Of a stretch of DNA of 64,000 bases, positions 41,826-50,807 are shown piece by piece. Positions within the stretch are counted from its first letter, which is position 1; each line of letters begins with the position of its first letter. This DNA comes from Methanotrichaceae archaeon (lineage in GTDB: Archaea; Halobacteriota; Methanosarcinia; Methanotrichales; Methanotrichaceae). The stretch is taken from assembly GCA_013178225.1 (NCBI GenBank), contig JABLXE010000004.1:1-64000 (forward strand). The letters are read 5' to 3'. The translations under genes were made by a program, and so were the position numbers. The notes below the pieces were generated by a model, which saw only the letters and a list, made by a program, of their open reading frames with translations, was not told the DNA's origin and did not search any database.

Positions 41826-41850
41826 TGACCTTTACGGGTCACTCTTTTTT
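41826..41850 (+). terminator. intrinsic-type terminator after the 40910 gene
   Basis: TGACC and GGTCA form a short stem with a six-base loop, followed by ACTC and six T residues, 17 bases after the stop codon. Confidence 0.55.
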
Positions 41851-42004
41851 GTAGAGATAACTTGAGTTTTCAACCGATTATGAGATAGAACTCGCTTCCC
41901 TCGATGATCATCGTCGACATCAAATCCTTCCCTTAGTTGATGATACTGAAATGAGATATAGTTACTTCCAAGTCTACTTATCCGGCGGACAGCAGGCCGT
42001 GCCG

Positions 42005-43627
42005 CTAACCACCGAAAGCTTCTTCTTTCTGCTCGCTTTCAACCAGCTTGCGTTTGGGCAGCCACAGCGACAGAATTAGCGCTATCAGTGCAAAGAATGT
42101 CAAAAGTCCAACTGCGACCTTAAAGGCTCCGGTGCGGGCCAGATTGTAGATATCGAGCATCTCAATTGAAATGGTCTCCTGTGCGCCTGCGGCGGCCAGC
42201 GCTTCCCCAAGCTGGGTATCGGACATCAACTGCACGCTCTCCTCCACCCCATTGATAAGGGGTGCTTTGGCCTGGTCGGGGATGATCGCGCTGGCAGTAA
42301 TTCCTCCCTGCAGGCCGATGGTCAGGGCACCAAGCATCACCCCACCGATCAAGGCTACGCCGATGGCGTTGCCCATTTGTTCAAAGGTGCTGTTCAGGCC
42401 TGCGGTTTCTGCAGTTTGTTTTGGGGGGACTAACGACAGGATCAGGTTCAATAGCTGCGAAGCGATCAACCCCAGGCCCAATCCAAACAGACTGCCCATA
42501 GCCAATTCCTGGGGAGTGATGCTGGGCTGAATCGATGAGCCTATGGAAACCAGGCCGACAACGGCAATGATAAAGCCGACGATGATGAGGCGGTTGGCAT
42601 AAAAGCGCGACGACAGCCTGGCTCCGATCACTGCCATCACCAGGAGGCTCAAAGAGAAGGGCATTAAGGCCACTCCCGTTTGCATGGCGTTGTATTCAAA
42701 CGTCAGCTGCAGCATCAGGGGAAAGACATACAGAAAACCGGCAGTGATGGCCATCTGCACAAAGCGAACGGCAATGCCCGGCTTGAGGTATGGCGACTTT
42801 AAGATCGAAGGCTTAAACAAGCCGTCTTTGTTCTGTTCTTCCATCCGATGCTCCCAGCGGAACAAGAGCATAATCACCAGGGAGCCAAAACCGGCCATAA
42901 CCGGGCTGATAGACAGGCCTAAAGGCGCGATCTCCAGGCCTCCGATCACGAAGGGTTCCTTGGCCAGGAAGAAACCGTACTGCTGGGCCAGCAGAATGCC
43001 CAGCACAATGCTCGACCAGCCCACAATCGACAGCAATCCGCCAACATAATCAAACTTAGGCCGGGTGGCTGTTCTCTCATCCTGCTGAAGCGCGCGGGCT
43101 AGAATCAGCACGATGATGGCAATGATCAATTCGGCGCGAAAAGCCCAGCGCCAGCTGATATAGGTGGTGAAAAAACCACCCACAATGGGGCCTAACGCCG
43201 CCCCTACAGCGGCTACGGCGCTGATGATGCCGTATGAAAAGGCCAGATCAGCGCCGCTGTATTTCTTTCGAAGCAAGACCTGCACCGTGGGAATCATCAA
43301 TGCCGCGCCGACGCCTTCCAGCACCGACCAGCCCACGACCATAGCTGGCAAGCTGTAACTCAGCGAAGCTAAAGTGGTACCGACACTGTAGATGATCAAG
43401 CCAATCAAGAAAGTTCGCTTGCTGCCTATAACATCTGACAGCCGGCCGCCAATCAGCATCAAGGAGGCCATGACCATTGCATAGATTGAAATGGCCGCCT
43501 GAATCCCGGTGACGGTGGTGTTCAGATCGACCACCAGCACCGAAATTGAGACGTTCATGATGGTCGTGTCGATGACGATTATAAAATATGCCAGCGAAAG
43601 GGTGACCAATGCTCCCCAGCTTTTCAT
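42005..43627 (-). CDS. EmrB/QacA-type (DHA2) MFS drug exporter
   Basis: This 540-residue transporter has 14 membrane segments. It shows the DHA2 signatures: FIIVIDTTIMNVSISVLV in the first segment, the loop motif LIGGRLSDVIGSKRTFLIG between segments 2 and 3, and the motif C region LIPTVQVL and AVGAALGPIVGGFFTTYISW in segment 5. It exports drugs or lipophilic cations by proton antiport. It ends with a short acidic tail. The gene is monocistronic, with no EmrA partner. The closest relatives of such proteins are often bacterial, so lateral acquisition is possible. Confidence 0.9.
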   Translation of the reverse strand: MKSWGALVTLSLAYFIIVIDTTIMNVSISVLVVDLNTTVTGIQAAISIYAMVMASLMLIGGRLSDVIGSKRTFLIGLIIYSVGTTLASLSYSLPAMVVGWSVLEGVGAALMIPTVQVLLRKKYSGADLAFSYGIISAVAAVGAALGPIVGGFFTTYISWRWAFRAELIIAIIVLILARALQQDERTATRPKFDYVGGLLSIVGWSSIVLGILLAQQYGFFLAKEPFVIGGLEIAPLGLSISPVMAGFGSLVIMLLFRWEHRMEEQNKDGLFKPSILKSPYLKPGIAVRFVQMAITAGFLYVFPLMLQLTFEYNAMQTGVALMPFSLSLLVMAVIGARLSSRFYANRLIIVGFIIAVVGLVSIGSSIQPSITPQELAMGSLFGLGLGLIASQLLNLILSLVPPKQTAETAGLNSTFEQMGNAIGVALIGGVMLGALTIGLQGGITASAIIPDQAKAPLINGVEESVQLMSDTQLGEALAAAGAQETISIEMLDIYNLARTGAFKVAVGLLTFFALIALILSLWLPKRKLVESEQKEEAFGG

Positions 43628-43713
43628 AAGGTAATATCGTCCTTCATTGTTTGTAAGAGATTTGGTCTCTTCCAGAAAATTTTCGGTTGATTTAATTTAA
43701 ATCTAAAATAAGA

Positions 43714-44127
43714 TTAAAGAAGCGTTGATCCCCGGTCAGTTCCCGGATAGACTACAATCACCGGTTGGCCGGTGATCTGGGCCAGGAACCAGGGATCGGT
43801 CATAAATTCGGATGACATATAATTGACGGGATAAGCCGTTGTGCCATTGATAATTATGGGTGTGGCATTGCCGTCGATTAAGGGATAGTAGTATTCCGGC
43901 GCGGCCAGCATGGGATAAAGCTCGCCGTTAAAGATTTCATAGCCTCTAGGCTGTCCTCCCCAGCTCCAGAGATCCTGACTTTTATTTGCATCTGCCGACG
44001 GGAACTTGTTTCCATATTGGACAAGCCAGGCCTTGCCGAAGTCTTCGCCCACGTCCTGCATTTGAGCCGTGCCGATCCACGAGCTCTCAAAGACTACGAC
44101 TGCAATTATCAGCGCTAAAGGCACCAT
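43714..44127 (-). CDS. small exported protein of unknown function
   Basis: This 137-residue protein has a signal peptide ending WIGTAQM. The mature part is rich in Tyr, Pro and Asn (YEIFNGELYPMLAAPEYYYP) and has two NXS/T sequons (NATP is blocked by Pro, but NKS and NGT are good). It ends with a beta-like VIVVYPGTDRGSTLL. I recognise no domain. It is probably secreted or bound to the cell surface and is monocistronic. Confidence 0.65.
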   Translation of the reverse strand: MVPLALIIAVVVFESSWIGTAQMQDVGEDFGKAWLVQYGNKFPSADANKSQDLWSWGGQPRGYEIFNGELYPMLAAPEYYYPLIDGNATPIIINGTTAYPVNYMSSEFMTDPWFLAQITGQPVIVVYPGTDRGSTLL

Positions 44128-44198
44128 CGTACCAATCCCCCAATTATAATATCACTAGCTATTAAAAAACCTTTCTTCCTGGCATCATCAGGTTGATA

Positions 44199-44208
44199 TA
44201 TTTATAAA
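44199..44208 (+). promoter_or_regulatory. TATA box of the UspA-type gene
   Basis: TATTTATAAA lies about 30 bases upstream of the start codon at 44233 in an AT-rich stretch, the expected archaeal TATA distance. Confidence 0.55.
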
Positions 44209-44232
44209 ACATAGCAAAAGACGGGATGGTAA

Positions 44233-45162
44233 ATGTTCGAAAAGGTGCTGGTTCCGACGGACTTTTCAAAATATGCTCATAAAATGCTGGACTGCGTGGG
44301 CGAGATTCCGGGCCTAAAAGAGGTGGTGCTCCTCCATGTTGTGGACGCCTCCAACCCTCTGGACCTGGAGAAGCACGGCTGGAGCTACGACTCCATGATA
44401 AATGAGGCCCAAGCTCAGATGGAAAAAGAGTGCCGGCTCCTGGGAGGGCTGGGAAAAAAAATCGTGCCGCGGGTCAAGATCGTGGTTGATGACATAAGTG
44501 GACCTGATGGAGTGGATATTCCAAGGCTGGAGCCGCGAGACGACATTGAGATCATAGAGGGGGGATCTGTCGGCGATGCCATCCAGAAGACCGCTGATGA
44601 AGAAGGTATCAATTTCATCATAATGGGGGCTCAGGGAAAAGGCCTTATCAAGGGGCTCCTGCTCGGAAGCATATCTACGGATGTTCTGAGGCACGGCAAG
44701 GCCAATCTGATGATCGTTCGCCATAATTTGCTGGAGGATGCCGGCAGATTGGAATTTGCCAGGTACTGTTCGCACATCTTTTCCAGAATCCTTCTAGCCA
44801 CGGACTTTTCTCCTGTTGCACTAGATGCAGTTTCTTTCGTGAAGGGGCTGGATGGAATCGGCGAAGTGGCAATAGCAAACGTCGCCTCCAGGGGTGAAAA
44901 TGTGGAGGAAGCCCTAAAGAAGCTTCACGAGATTAGGGACAAGCTGGAGCAGGCGGGCATCAGAACCACCGTTCACGCGCCGGAGGGAAATCCTGCCAAG
45001 GAGATCGTTTCCCTGGCAGACAAGATCGATGCCTCCTTAATAGTCATGACCTACCAGGGAAAAGGCTGGCTAAAGCAGCTCAGGGTGGGAAGCGTAACCT
45101 TCGAAGTGGCACAGAAGACCAGCCGCCCCATGCTGATACTGAGATCGGAATCCAAAGACTAA
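44233..45162 (+). CDS. tandem universal stress protein (two UspA domains)
   Basis: The 309 residues contain two UspA domains. The first (1-155) begins FEKVLVPTDFSKYA and ends with the ATP-binding G-2X-G-9X-GS motif (GAQGKGLIKGLLLGS). The second (180-306) has RILLATDFSPVALDAV and a related but altered loop, TYQGKGWLKQLRVGS. The first domain has an insertion of about 20 residues before the ATP loop. Such proteins respond to starvation and stress; ATP binding is probable for domain 1. It is monocistronic with a clear TATA box. Confidence 0.9.
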   Translation: MFEKVLVPTDFSKYAHKMLDCVGEIPGLKEVVLLHVVDASNPLDLEKHGWSYDSMINEAQAQMEKECRLLGGLGKKIVPRVKIVVDDISGPDGVDIPRLEPRDDIEIIEGGSVGDAIQKTADEEGINFIIMGAQGKGLIKGLLLGSISTDVLRHGKANLMIVRHNLLEDAGRLEFARYCSHIFSRILLATDFSPVALDAVSFVKGLDGIGEVAIANVASRGENVEEALKKLHEIRDKLEQAGIRTTVHAPEGNPAKEIVSLADKIDASLIVMTYQGKGWLKQLRVGSVTFEVAQKTSRPMLILRSESKD

Positions 45163-45407
45163 AATGACAGTTCCATGCGAGAGTTGGATCATGTGCTCTT
45201 TATTTCGTACTGTGCAATCCAGCCCTAGGAAGTCGATCGAAAGCCGACCTGGGGGAGGCGTATTTCGGCCAAGTGCCTGACCCAAGTTCCTGAGGTCGAA
45301 CTTCGGACGGAAATGAAAGCCAGCAGGAGGGGCCGGAGGGTCTCTGAGGTGCATGAGACGATCCCGAGGAGGATCTGAAATGACGGTCTGCTGCGAAGAG
45401 GCCTCAA

Positions 45408-45857
45408 TTAATCTTTATTTTTTACGAGTTTTAAGATATTCTTTCCATCACGGTGTTGGTAATGTATTTCATCCACGCAATTCTTTATGAGATAGATGCC
45501 CAGGCCGCCAATGGGACGCTCTTCTGCTGGCGATTCGGTCACGGGAGCAATCCGTGATGTGGGATCGAATGGCGTCCCCCAGTCCTCCAAAGTCAGGTGC
45601 AGATCATCTTCTGCTGCGGCGGTGATGTGGATCTGCCCATTCCTTTCTTCATAGGCATAATTCGAGATGTTGGTGCATGCTTCCTCTGCTGCCAGCTGCA
45701 TCTCCATGATCTTCTTCGCGTCGAAACCGCAGGCGCTCATTACCTCGTAAATGAAGTCAGAGATGGCTGGAATCTCCCCCAATCTCGCCGGAACTGTAAT
45801 CTCTCTGTTAATTCCCATCATATCGTTATTCTTTGCTGCCCCTGGTTGCTTTACCAT
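45408..45857 (-). CDS. RsbW/SpoIIAB-type ATP-binding anti-sigma-factor-like kinase
   Basis: This 149-residue protein of the GHKL ATPase fold has N-box AAEEACTNISNYAYEE, G1 box LEDWGTPFDP, and G2 box GGLGIYLIKNCVDEI. In bacteria, RsbW kinases phosphorylate a STAS-domain antagonist and bind sigma factors. Archaea have no sigma factors, so the partner target here must be something else. The gene lies 36 bases downstream of the STAS gene at 45894-46235, clearly its cognate antagonist. The start may be the first ATG or one of two adjacent ATGs 12-13 codons further on; neither has a strong ribosome binding site. Confidence 0.88.
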   Translation of the reverse strand: MVKQPGAAKNNDMMGINREITVPARLGEIPAISDFIYEVMSACGFDAKKIMEMQLAAEEACTNISNYAYEERNGQIHITAAAEDDLHLTLEDWGTPFDPTSRIAPVTESPAEERPIGGLGIYLIKNCVDEIHYQHRDGKNILKLVKNKD

Positions 45858-45893
45858 ATGAAATTCAGAAATGTGCAGGACGCATAGGAAGAG

Positions 45894-46235
45894 CTATCCG
45901 GTTTTCATTTTACTGATCGCTTCTCGCTGATCGGGACAGATCAGGAATAGCTTTGTAAAGCCGGTGATCTCGAAGACCTCACGCACGAAAGGCTGAAGCG
46001 ATGCCAGCATCAGATCTCCCTGCTTTGGTCGAACTTTCTTCAGGGCGGCGAGCATTACCCTTAGCCCGACGCTGCTGATGTACTCGACTCCAGCTAGATC
46101 CACTATGATTCTGTTATTGTCCTCTTCAATTAGGCCGTTGAGGGCATTTTCCAGATCTCTGGAAGTAGTGGCATCGATCCTGCCGGAGACTGCCAGTATC
46201 GGAACGCTATCGATAACTGTATGATTTATTTCCAT
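45894..46235 (-). CDS. STAS-domain anti-anti-sigma-factor-like protein
   Basis: This 113-residue single STAS domain is of the SpoIIAA/RsbV type. It starts VPILAVSGRIDATTSRDLEN, followed by IIVDLAGVEYISSVGLRVML, where Ser54 or Ser55 aligns with the phosphorylated Ser of RsbV. Helix 4 ends in FEITGFTKLFLICPDQREA. It forms a two-gene operon with the RsbW-like kinase downstream. Phosphorylation by that kinase would control binding. No PP2C phosphatase gene is next to the pair. Confidence 0.9.
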   Translation of the reverse strand: MEINHTVIDSVPILAVSGRIDATTSRDLENALNGLIEEDNNRIIVDLAGVEYISSVGLRVMLAALKKVRPKQGDLMLASLQPFVREVFEITGFTKLFLICPDQREAISKMKTG

Positions 46236-46812
46236 TATATCACATCATAAACTCTATGACTTTGCTCGTACATTACTCTTTTGATCGCAGAATCGATGGC
46301 AGAATAGATGAGAAATGAAATAATACTGCACCAATATTTCGTTTATCGTGATAAATTTAATGGCCGAAGCGGAACAATCTTTTAAAGAGCTGCGCCCGGA
46401 AGCAGGGCCTTCTGAGCTTTTCAATACACCTCATGTAATGCAGTTTGCGCCGTCCTTTTGCATCTACAGACTTCGCAAATCCTTATCCTGCATCTTACTA
46501 TGAATCATCCTTTGTATGGCCTGATCGATCTGGAGTGACACGGCTCCCAGTAACGGAAATGATGACTTATGTCATCGCGAAAATTACGTACGGGATCGTG
46601 GGTCATCAGAGGGCGTCAGAGTCAATTATCCCTCTGTTGATGGAACAGAAATTGGAGCAAATATTAGAGCTATTAGCGCTATATTTCTTTGCCATCTGAA
46701 AGCTATACCTATATCAGGAAGCAATAATATTTATACTTTGAAGTGAAGAAATTTATAAAAGTTAATATGAGGGAGACCGAGTAAACGCCAGGAGTGGATC
46801 GTCATTCAAAAT
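46236..46812. other. intergenic region between the STAS gene and the cupredoxin-like gene
   Basis: About 575 bases. On the right, TTTATAAAA at 46752-46760 is a good TATA box for the 46813 gene. An 84-residue plus-strand open frame at 46445-46699 lacks a ribosome binding site and recognisable features. The rest holds nothing I can name. Confidence 0.4.
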
Positions 46813-48669
46813 ATGAATCTTACAGTGGTGGTGCTGTTTCTTTTAGCATGTCTTGCGTGCGTAAACGCAAGTGCGCAATCGTCCTATGTGATTGAGATCA
46901 GAGCTTCCTCTTTTTCTCCTCAGTCGATTACAGTGCCGGCAGAAGCCACAGTTGCCTGGGTCAACGAAGACTTCAGGGATCACTTTATATCCGGAGATAA
47001 TTGGCCTCTTTATTCCGGAGCTATGCCCTCAGGCCAGAGGATTCAATATCAATTCACCAATCCTGGCACTTATTATTATCGTTGCGACTCCAATCCTTCT
47101 GTTCGTGGCGTAATTGTGGTAACGGGAGGATCAGCAGGAGGATTGAATCAAGAGCGCAATTATGCTCCAAGCACCTATTCAGCTTCCTCAATTCCCTCCA
47201 TGATGGATGGCCGGAAAAGCTCCAAAGGTGGTGAGGCATCCACTCCTTCCGTCTCGGCTAAATCCGTCAGCTCTGAGAAATGCAGCGTGTGCAGCCAGGA
47301 GAGCGGCGCACTGGAGGAACTGTACTATAGCGATCGAGGAAGTAGCTTTCCCTTTTCGCAAGATTCGAAATATTCGAACTATGCCCGGGAGACAAACTCC
47401 TTATGGATAGATGGAGGGTCCGAGAAGATGCAATATGTTGCGGTCCCGAGAGGTGCCCAGCTGATGCTGATCGCCACCACCTCTGAAGAAGGAGACGGAT
47501 ACCTCTATGAGAGCAAACCGGATGGCAGAACGGCCAGAGAAGACTATTATTTCCTGCCCTACAACCAGATTGCATTCCTGGCGGAGGATGCTGGACGGCA
47601 CACGTTAGTATTTTCTGCTAACGGTCAGATGAGCGATTCGGTAACAATTGATGTGCTTGACTCTCAGGAGACTCCTGCTCAGCATGTCCCGGCAGAACCG
47701 CGATACCAGCGGCAAAGCTACCAGCAAGAAGAAATACAGAGCGATTGGCAAGAATACCAGTCGGCTTATCAGCAACAAAGTTATCAGACGAACTTCCAGA
47801 AACAAGACTACGGTCAGCAGAGCGGCTTCCAGCAGGACGATTTTGCTGGCACCGGATACTCCGGTTACCCTCAAGAGGATGCTGAACAATCGGGCTACCA
47901 AGATCAATTTTATTATCAGCAGAGCTATCCACAGCAGAGCTATGAACAGCAGAGCGTAGGGCAAGCGGATTACGGTTACGGGCAGATGGATGCCCGGCAT
48001 TCTGCCTATCAGCAACAAGATAACAGGCAACCATACAACCAGGAGCCGTATTACGGACAAGGAGATTATCAGCAGCAGAAAATCCAGCAAGGATACTCGC
48101 AGAAAAGCTATGCAACATCTCCGCAGGCCGCTGCGGAAAAGGAACTCTTGGCCCTGCAGAGATCCTTCTGGCAGAACTCGGTGGTGAAGCTTGACGAGAG
48201 CGGCCTCTTGACGATGGAAGGAGTTACTGGTACCGAATACTATCTTCAGGCATCGAGCACAGTGGTAATGACTCGGGGCCTGTTCTTCGATGGCGTCCTT
48301 TACATATTGGTGGCTAACCCGAGTACCGTGACCGCTCAGGTGACCGTCGATCCGCAGCTGGGTGACTGGAGCATGCAGGATATCGAAATCCTTTACGGAG
48401 ACCTGGCAGCATCCAAGACCCAAGACCAGGATCTGATGAGGATCGATGTTCCGGCCTTTGGGTCCGGTCTTATAATCGTGCAGCCGCCGAGAAAGAGATA
48501 CTCATTCTCGGTAGGGCCCAGGCCGCAGAGCAGCTTCTCCACCGGAGGACGGGCCGGCTACAGCACCGGGGCGGCACAAAGGCCGAGCTATGGCGTCACA
48601 ACCTGCAGACAAGGCTACAGCTTCAGCGCCGGACCAAAGCCTGCTTACAGCTTCAGGATCGGATATTGA
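46813..48669 (+). CDS. exported cupredoxin-like protein with Q/Y-rich low-complexity domain
   Basis: The 618 residues comprise a signal peptide (1-21, ending VNASAQ), a cupredoxin-like domain (24-104), a linker with CSVC (157-160), a middle domain (170-285), a Gln/Tyr-rich low-complexity region (about 289-435), a folded segment (436-550) and a Tyr/Ser/Gly tail with repeats YSFSVGPRP and YSFSAGPKP. In the cupredoxin part His57 and Cys91 are at copper-ligand positions, but the usual CxxHPxM reads CDSNPSV, so the second His and the Met are lost. Copper binding is therefore doubtful. The Q/Y-rich part resembles prion-like domains. A structural surface or sheath role is possible. Confidence 0.82.
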   Translation: MNLTVVVLFLLACLACVNASAQSSYVIEIRASSFSPQSITVPAEATVAWVNEDFRDHFISGDNWPLYSGAMPSGQRIQYQFTNPGTYYYRCDSNPSVRGVIVVTGGSAGGLNQERNYAPSTYSASSIPSMMDGRKSSKGGEASTPSVSAKSVSSEKCSVCSQESGALEELYYSDRGSSFPFSQDSKYSNYARETNSLWIDGGSEKMQYVAVPRGAQLMLIATTSEEGDGYLYESKPDGRTAREDYYFLPYNQIAFLAEDAGRHTLVFSANGQMSDSVTIDVLDSQETPAQHVPAEPRYQRQSYQQEEIQSDWQEYQSAYQQQSYQTNFQKQDYGQQSGFQQDDFAGTGYSGYPQEDAEQSGYQDQFYYQQSYPQQSYEQQSVGQADYGYGQMDARHSAYQQQDNRQPYNQEPYYGQGDYQQQKIQQGYSQKSYATSPQAAAEKELLALQRSFWQNSVVKLDESGLLTMEGVTGTEYYLQASSTVVMTRGLFFDGVLYILVANPSTVTAQVTVDPQLGDWSMQDIEILYGDLAASKTQDQDLMRIDVPAFGSGLIIVQPPRKRYSFSVGPRPQSSFSTGGRAGYSTGAAQRPSYGVTTCRQGYSFSAGPKPAYSFRIGY

Positions 48670-48779
48670 GATTGAGAGGACCTGAAAAAGAATCCGTGGC
48701 CCGGAAACAGCCGCAGAGGTGCACAGCAGAGGATGCTGTGCAAAAACTTTTTCTCAGTTCAGGGGCCCAATAGTAGATC

Positions 48780-49703
48780 ATGACGATTCGGATCAGAGGA
48801 GTTGTCCTTTGGACTGGAGCTTTGTTAATCATCTGCCTAATCTGCTGCCAGCCGGGCCTGGGACAGAAGGATACAGCGTCGTACTGGTTCGAAAAGGGAA
48901 ATTCGCTCTTGGAAAGCGGGTCCTATGAGCAGGCGGCAGATGCATACGAAGAAGCCCTGAAAATCGATGAAAGCTTTCCCGAAGCTTGGGCCGCCAGAGG
49001 AATCGCTCTGGTGGGAATGGATGAATATGAAGATGCCATTGGCTGTTTTGATCAGGCCCTCGATCTGAATCCCAGTTATGCCGAGGCCTGGAACAACAAG
49101 GGACTGGCCCTGGCCAGGGGCTTTGGCAGATATGATGAGGCACTGCAGGCCTGCGAGGAAGCAATCAAGATCCGCCCCAACGAGTCGGACTTCTGGAACG
49201 GAAAAGGCGTGGCTTCAATAGGTCTGGAGAGGTACGAAGAGGCGATCGAGGCTTTTGATCAGTCAATTCTGCTTAAATCCACCGACGCGCTTCCCTGGAA
49301 GAACAAGGGCAACGCTCTGGACGCTCTGCAAAGATACGATGAGGCCGTCCTGGCCTATGATGCAGCTTTAGGCATCGACCCTGAGGACGCTGAGTCCTGG
49401 TGTAATAAGGGCATCGACCTTCTGTACGGAGGAAAATGCGAGGAGGCCATTGAATGCTTTAATCGAGCGCTGGACCTAAATCCCAACTACATCGAGGCCA
49501 CTTTCAATAAAGGAAATGCTCTCGGGCTGCAGGGCAAGTACGGTCCGGCCCTGGAGGAGTTCGAAAAGGCAATTAAGCTCGATCCGGATTTTTCCGAGGC
49601 CTGGAACAACAAGGGTCTGGCGCTGAGAGAGCTTGGCCGGGAATCCGAGGCTGTTGACGCCCTCTCCAAAGCCCGTGAGCTGGGGAACAGGGAGGGCAAC
49701 TAG
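48780..49703 (+). CDS. exported TPR-repeat protein
   Basis: This 307-residue protein has a signal sequence ending in a Cys-containing segment (CLICCQPGLGQ), suggesting export or lipid anchoring. About eight tetratricopeptide repeats follow (ASYWFEKGNSLLESGSYEQA, EAWNNKGLALARGFGRYDEA, DALPWKNKGNALDALQRYDEA and similar, each about 34 residues). TPRs scaffold protein complexes. Many methanogens of this group encode similar secreted TPR proteins. It follows the cupredoxin-like gene by 110 bases and may be co-transcribed with it. Confidence 0.88.
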   Translation: MTIRIRGVVLWTGALLIICLICCQPGLGQKDTASYWFEKGNSLLESGSYEQAADAYEEALKIDESFPEAWAARGIALVGMDEYEDAIGCFDQALDLNPSYAEAWNNKGLALARGFGRYDEALQACEEAIKIRPNESDFWNGKGVASIGLERYEEAIEAFDQSILLKSTDALPWKNKGNALDALQRYDEAVLAYDAALGIDPEDAESWCNKGIDLLYGGKCEEAIECFNRALDLNPNYIEATFNKGNALGLQGKYGPALEEFEKAIKLDPDFSEAWNNKGLALRELGRESEAVDALSKARELGNREGN

Positions 49704-49797
49704 AGGCGACTTGAGAGAGAAGAGGAGGCTATCTGCTACTTCAAAAAGATAACAGAAGAGCAGCATCCTTATAATCGGTTTAGATCATAGTAAATGT

Positions 49798-50658
49798 ATG
49801 AAAAAATCAAAGAGAATCTTGCTCCTGGGGCTCTTATCGGCCATGTTTATGGCATCAGGGGCGATGGTCATTGTGTGTGCAGCAAGTGCGACCAATGACG
49901 CGACCTTCGGTCCGCAGACGACCGGCGGCGAGCCTTTATGGAGGCTTCTGTCTGCCGCTGACGCTGTGAACTCCAACCTATCCAGGATTGAAGATGCCCT
50001 TGTTGGCGCCAGCATTGGCCTCTCAGAAACAGGCCTTGAAGGGCGAAAAGCCCGCCAGGTTTTATCAAACCTCACCAACGCCGACCCTGCGGTGATTGAT
50101 TGTATTACCGTAGGGGCTGACGGCACAGTACTCGAGGTCGAGCCTGCATCGTTTGAGAGCATCAAAGGAGATAATTTGCTGTGGCAGAAGCACGTGAATG
50201 ACACCATCAATGCCAAACTCTATTCGGGATTTTACTTCATAAAGTCAGTTGAAGGCCCGTATGGAATCGATTCGGAGATGCCGGTCTTCGACGTCAACGG
50301 AACATTCCTTGGGACGGTCAGCTTGATGTTTAACGGCAGCCAGTTTTTCGAAAGGGTTCTTGCTCCTTTTCAGCCCCTGGGTGATTCCAAGATGTGGGTG
50401 AGCAAGGCGGATGACGGAACCATTCTGTACGAAACTGATCCATCTCAGATATTGCTGAATAAGAGCTCTTCACTGTACCGGGATTTCCCGACCCTTCTGG
50501 AGTTAATGGACCGGATGAGCGTTGAGCGAACGGGCTATGATACATACGAGTTTTTGGACCAATCTCATGATGAGATCATAAAAAAGGGCTGCTACTGGAC
50601 CACCATACCCAACCAGGGCACAGAGATGAGGCTGGCATTCACTCTGGCCATAGATTGA
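49798..50658 (+). CDS. stand-alone extracytoplasmic Cache-type sensor domain
   Basis: This 286-residue protein begins with a signal peptide (LLLGLLSAMFMASGAMVIVCAAS). The rest looks like a Cache (PAS-like extracellular) domain: a long N-terminal helix (AADAVNSNLSRIEDAL), LTNADPAVIDCITVGADGTV, SGFYFIKSVEGPYGIDSEMP, FDVNGTFLGTVSLMFNGSQF, and DDGTILYETDP. Such domains bind small ligands and normally sit on chemoreceptors or histidine kinases; here nothing follows. It may act as a soluble or surface ligand-binding protein, or hand over a signal to a partner encoded elsewhere. Confidence 0.78.
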   Translation: MKKSKRILLLGLLSAMFMASGAMVIVCAASATNDATFGPQTTGGEPLWRLLSAADAVNSNLSRIEDALVGASIGLSETGLEGRKARQVLSNLTNADPAVIDCITVGADGTVLEVEPASFESIKGDNLLWQKHVNDTINAKLYSGFYFIKSVEGPYGIDSEMPVFDVNGTFLGTVSLMFNGSQFFERVLAPFQPLGDSKMWVSKADDGTILYETDPSQILLNKSSSLYRDFPTLLELMDRMSVERTGYDTYEFLDQSHDEIIKKGCYWTTIPNQGTEMRLAFTLAID

Positions 50659-50680
50659 GCCTGAAATAATTTGCTCAGGC
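50659..50680 (+). terminator. stem-loop after the Cache-domain gene
   Basis: GCCTGA and TCAGGC pair around a ten-base loop; the stem begins with the last bases of the stop codon region. No long T-run follows, so assignment as terminator is tentative. Confidence 0.4.
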
Positions 50681-50807
50681 CGCGTCCACAGATCGAACCT
50701 GGGGTGGGCCTGGAAAAGTAGAGCCGCTGAAATTGTGCCTCCTCTTTTTTCGAGAAAAATATATCAAGCCTTGCGGGGCGCGAATCCTGCATCGACTCCG
50801 GCTTGAT

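Noticed and set aside
46445-46699. 84-codon plus-strand frame
   Set aside because: No ribosome binding site or family; located in an intergenic region with ordinary promoter sequence.
47605-48423. 272-codon minus-strand frame with many Leu/Ile residues
   Set aside because: It is the antisense of the Gln/Tyr-rich low-complexity region (CAG/TAC codons read as CTG/GTA), not a membrane protein.
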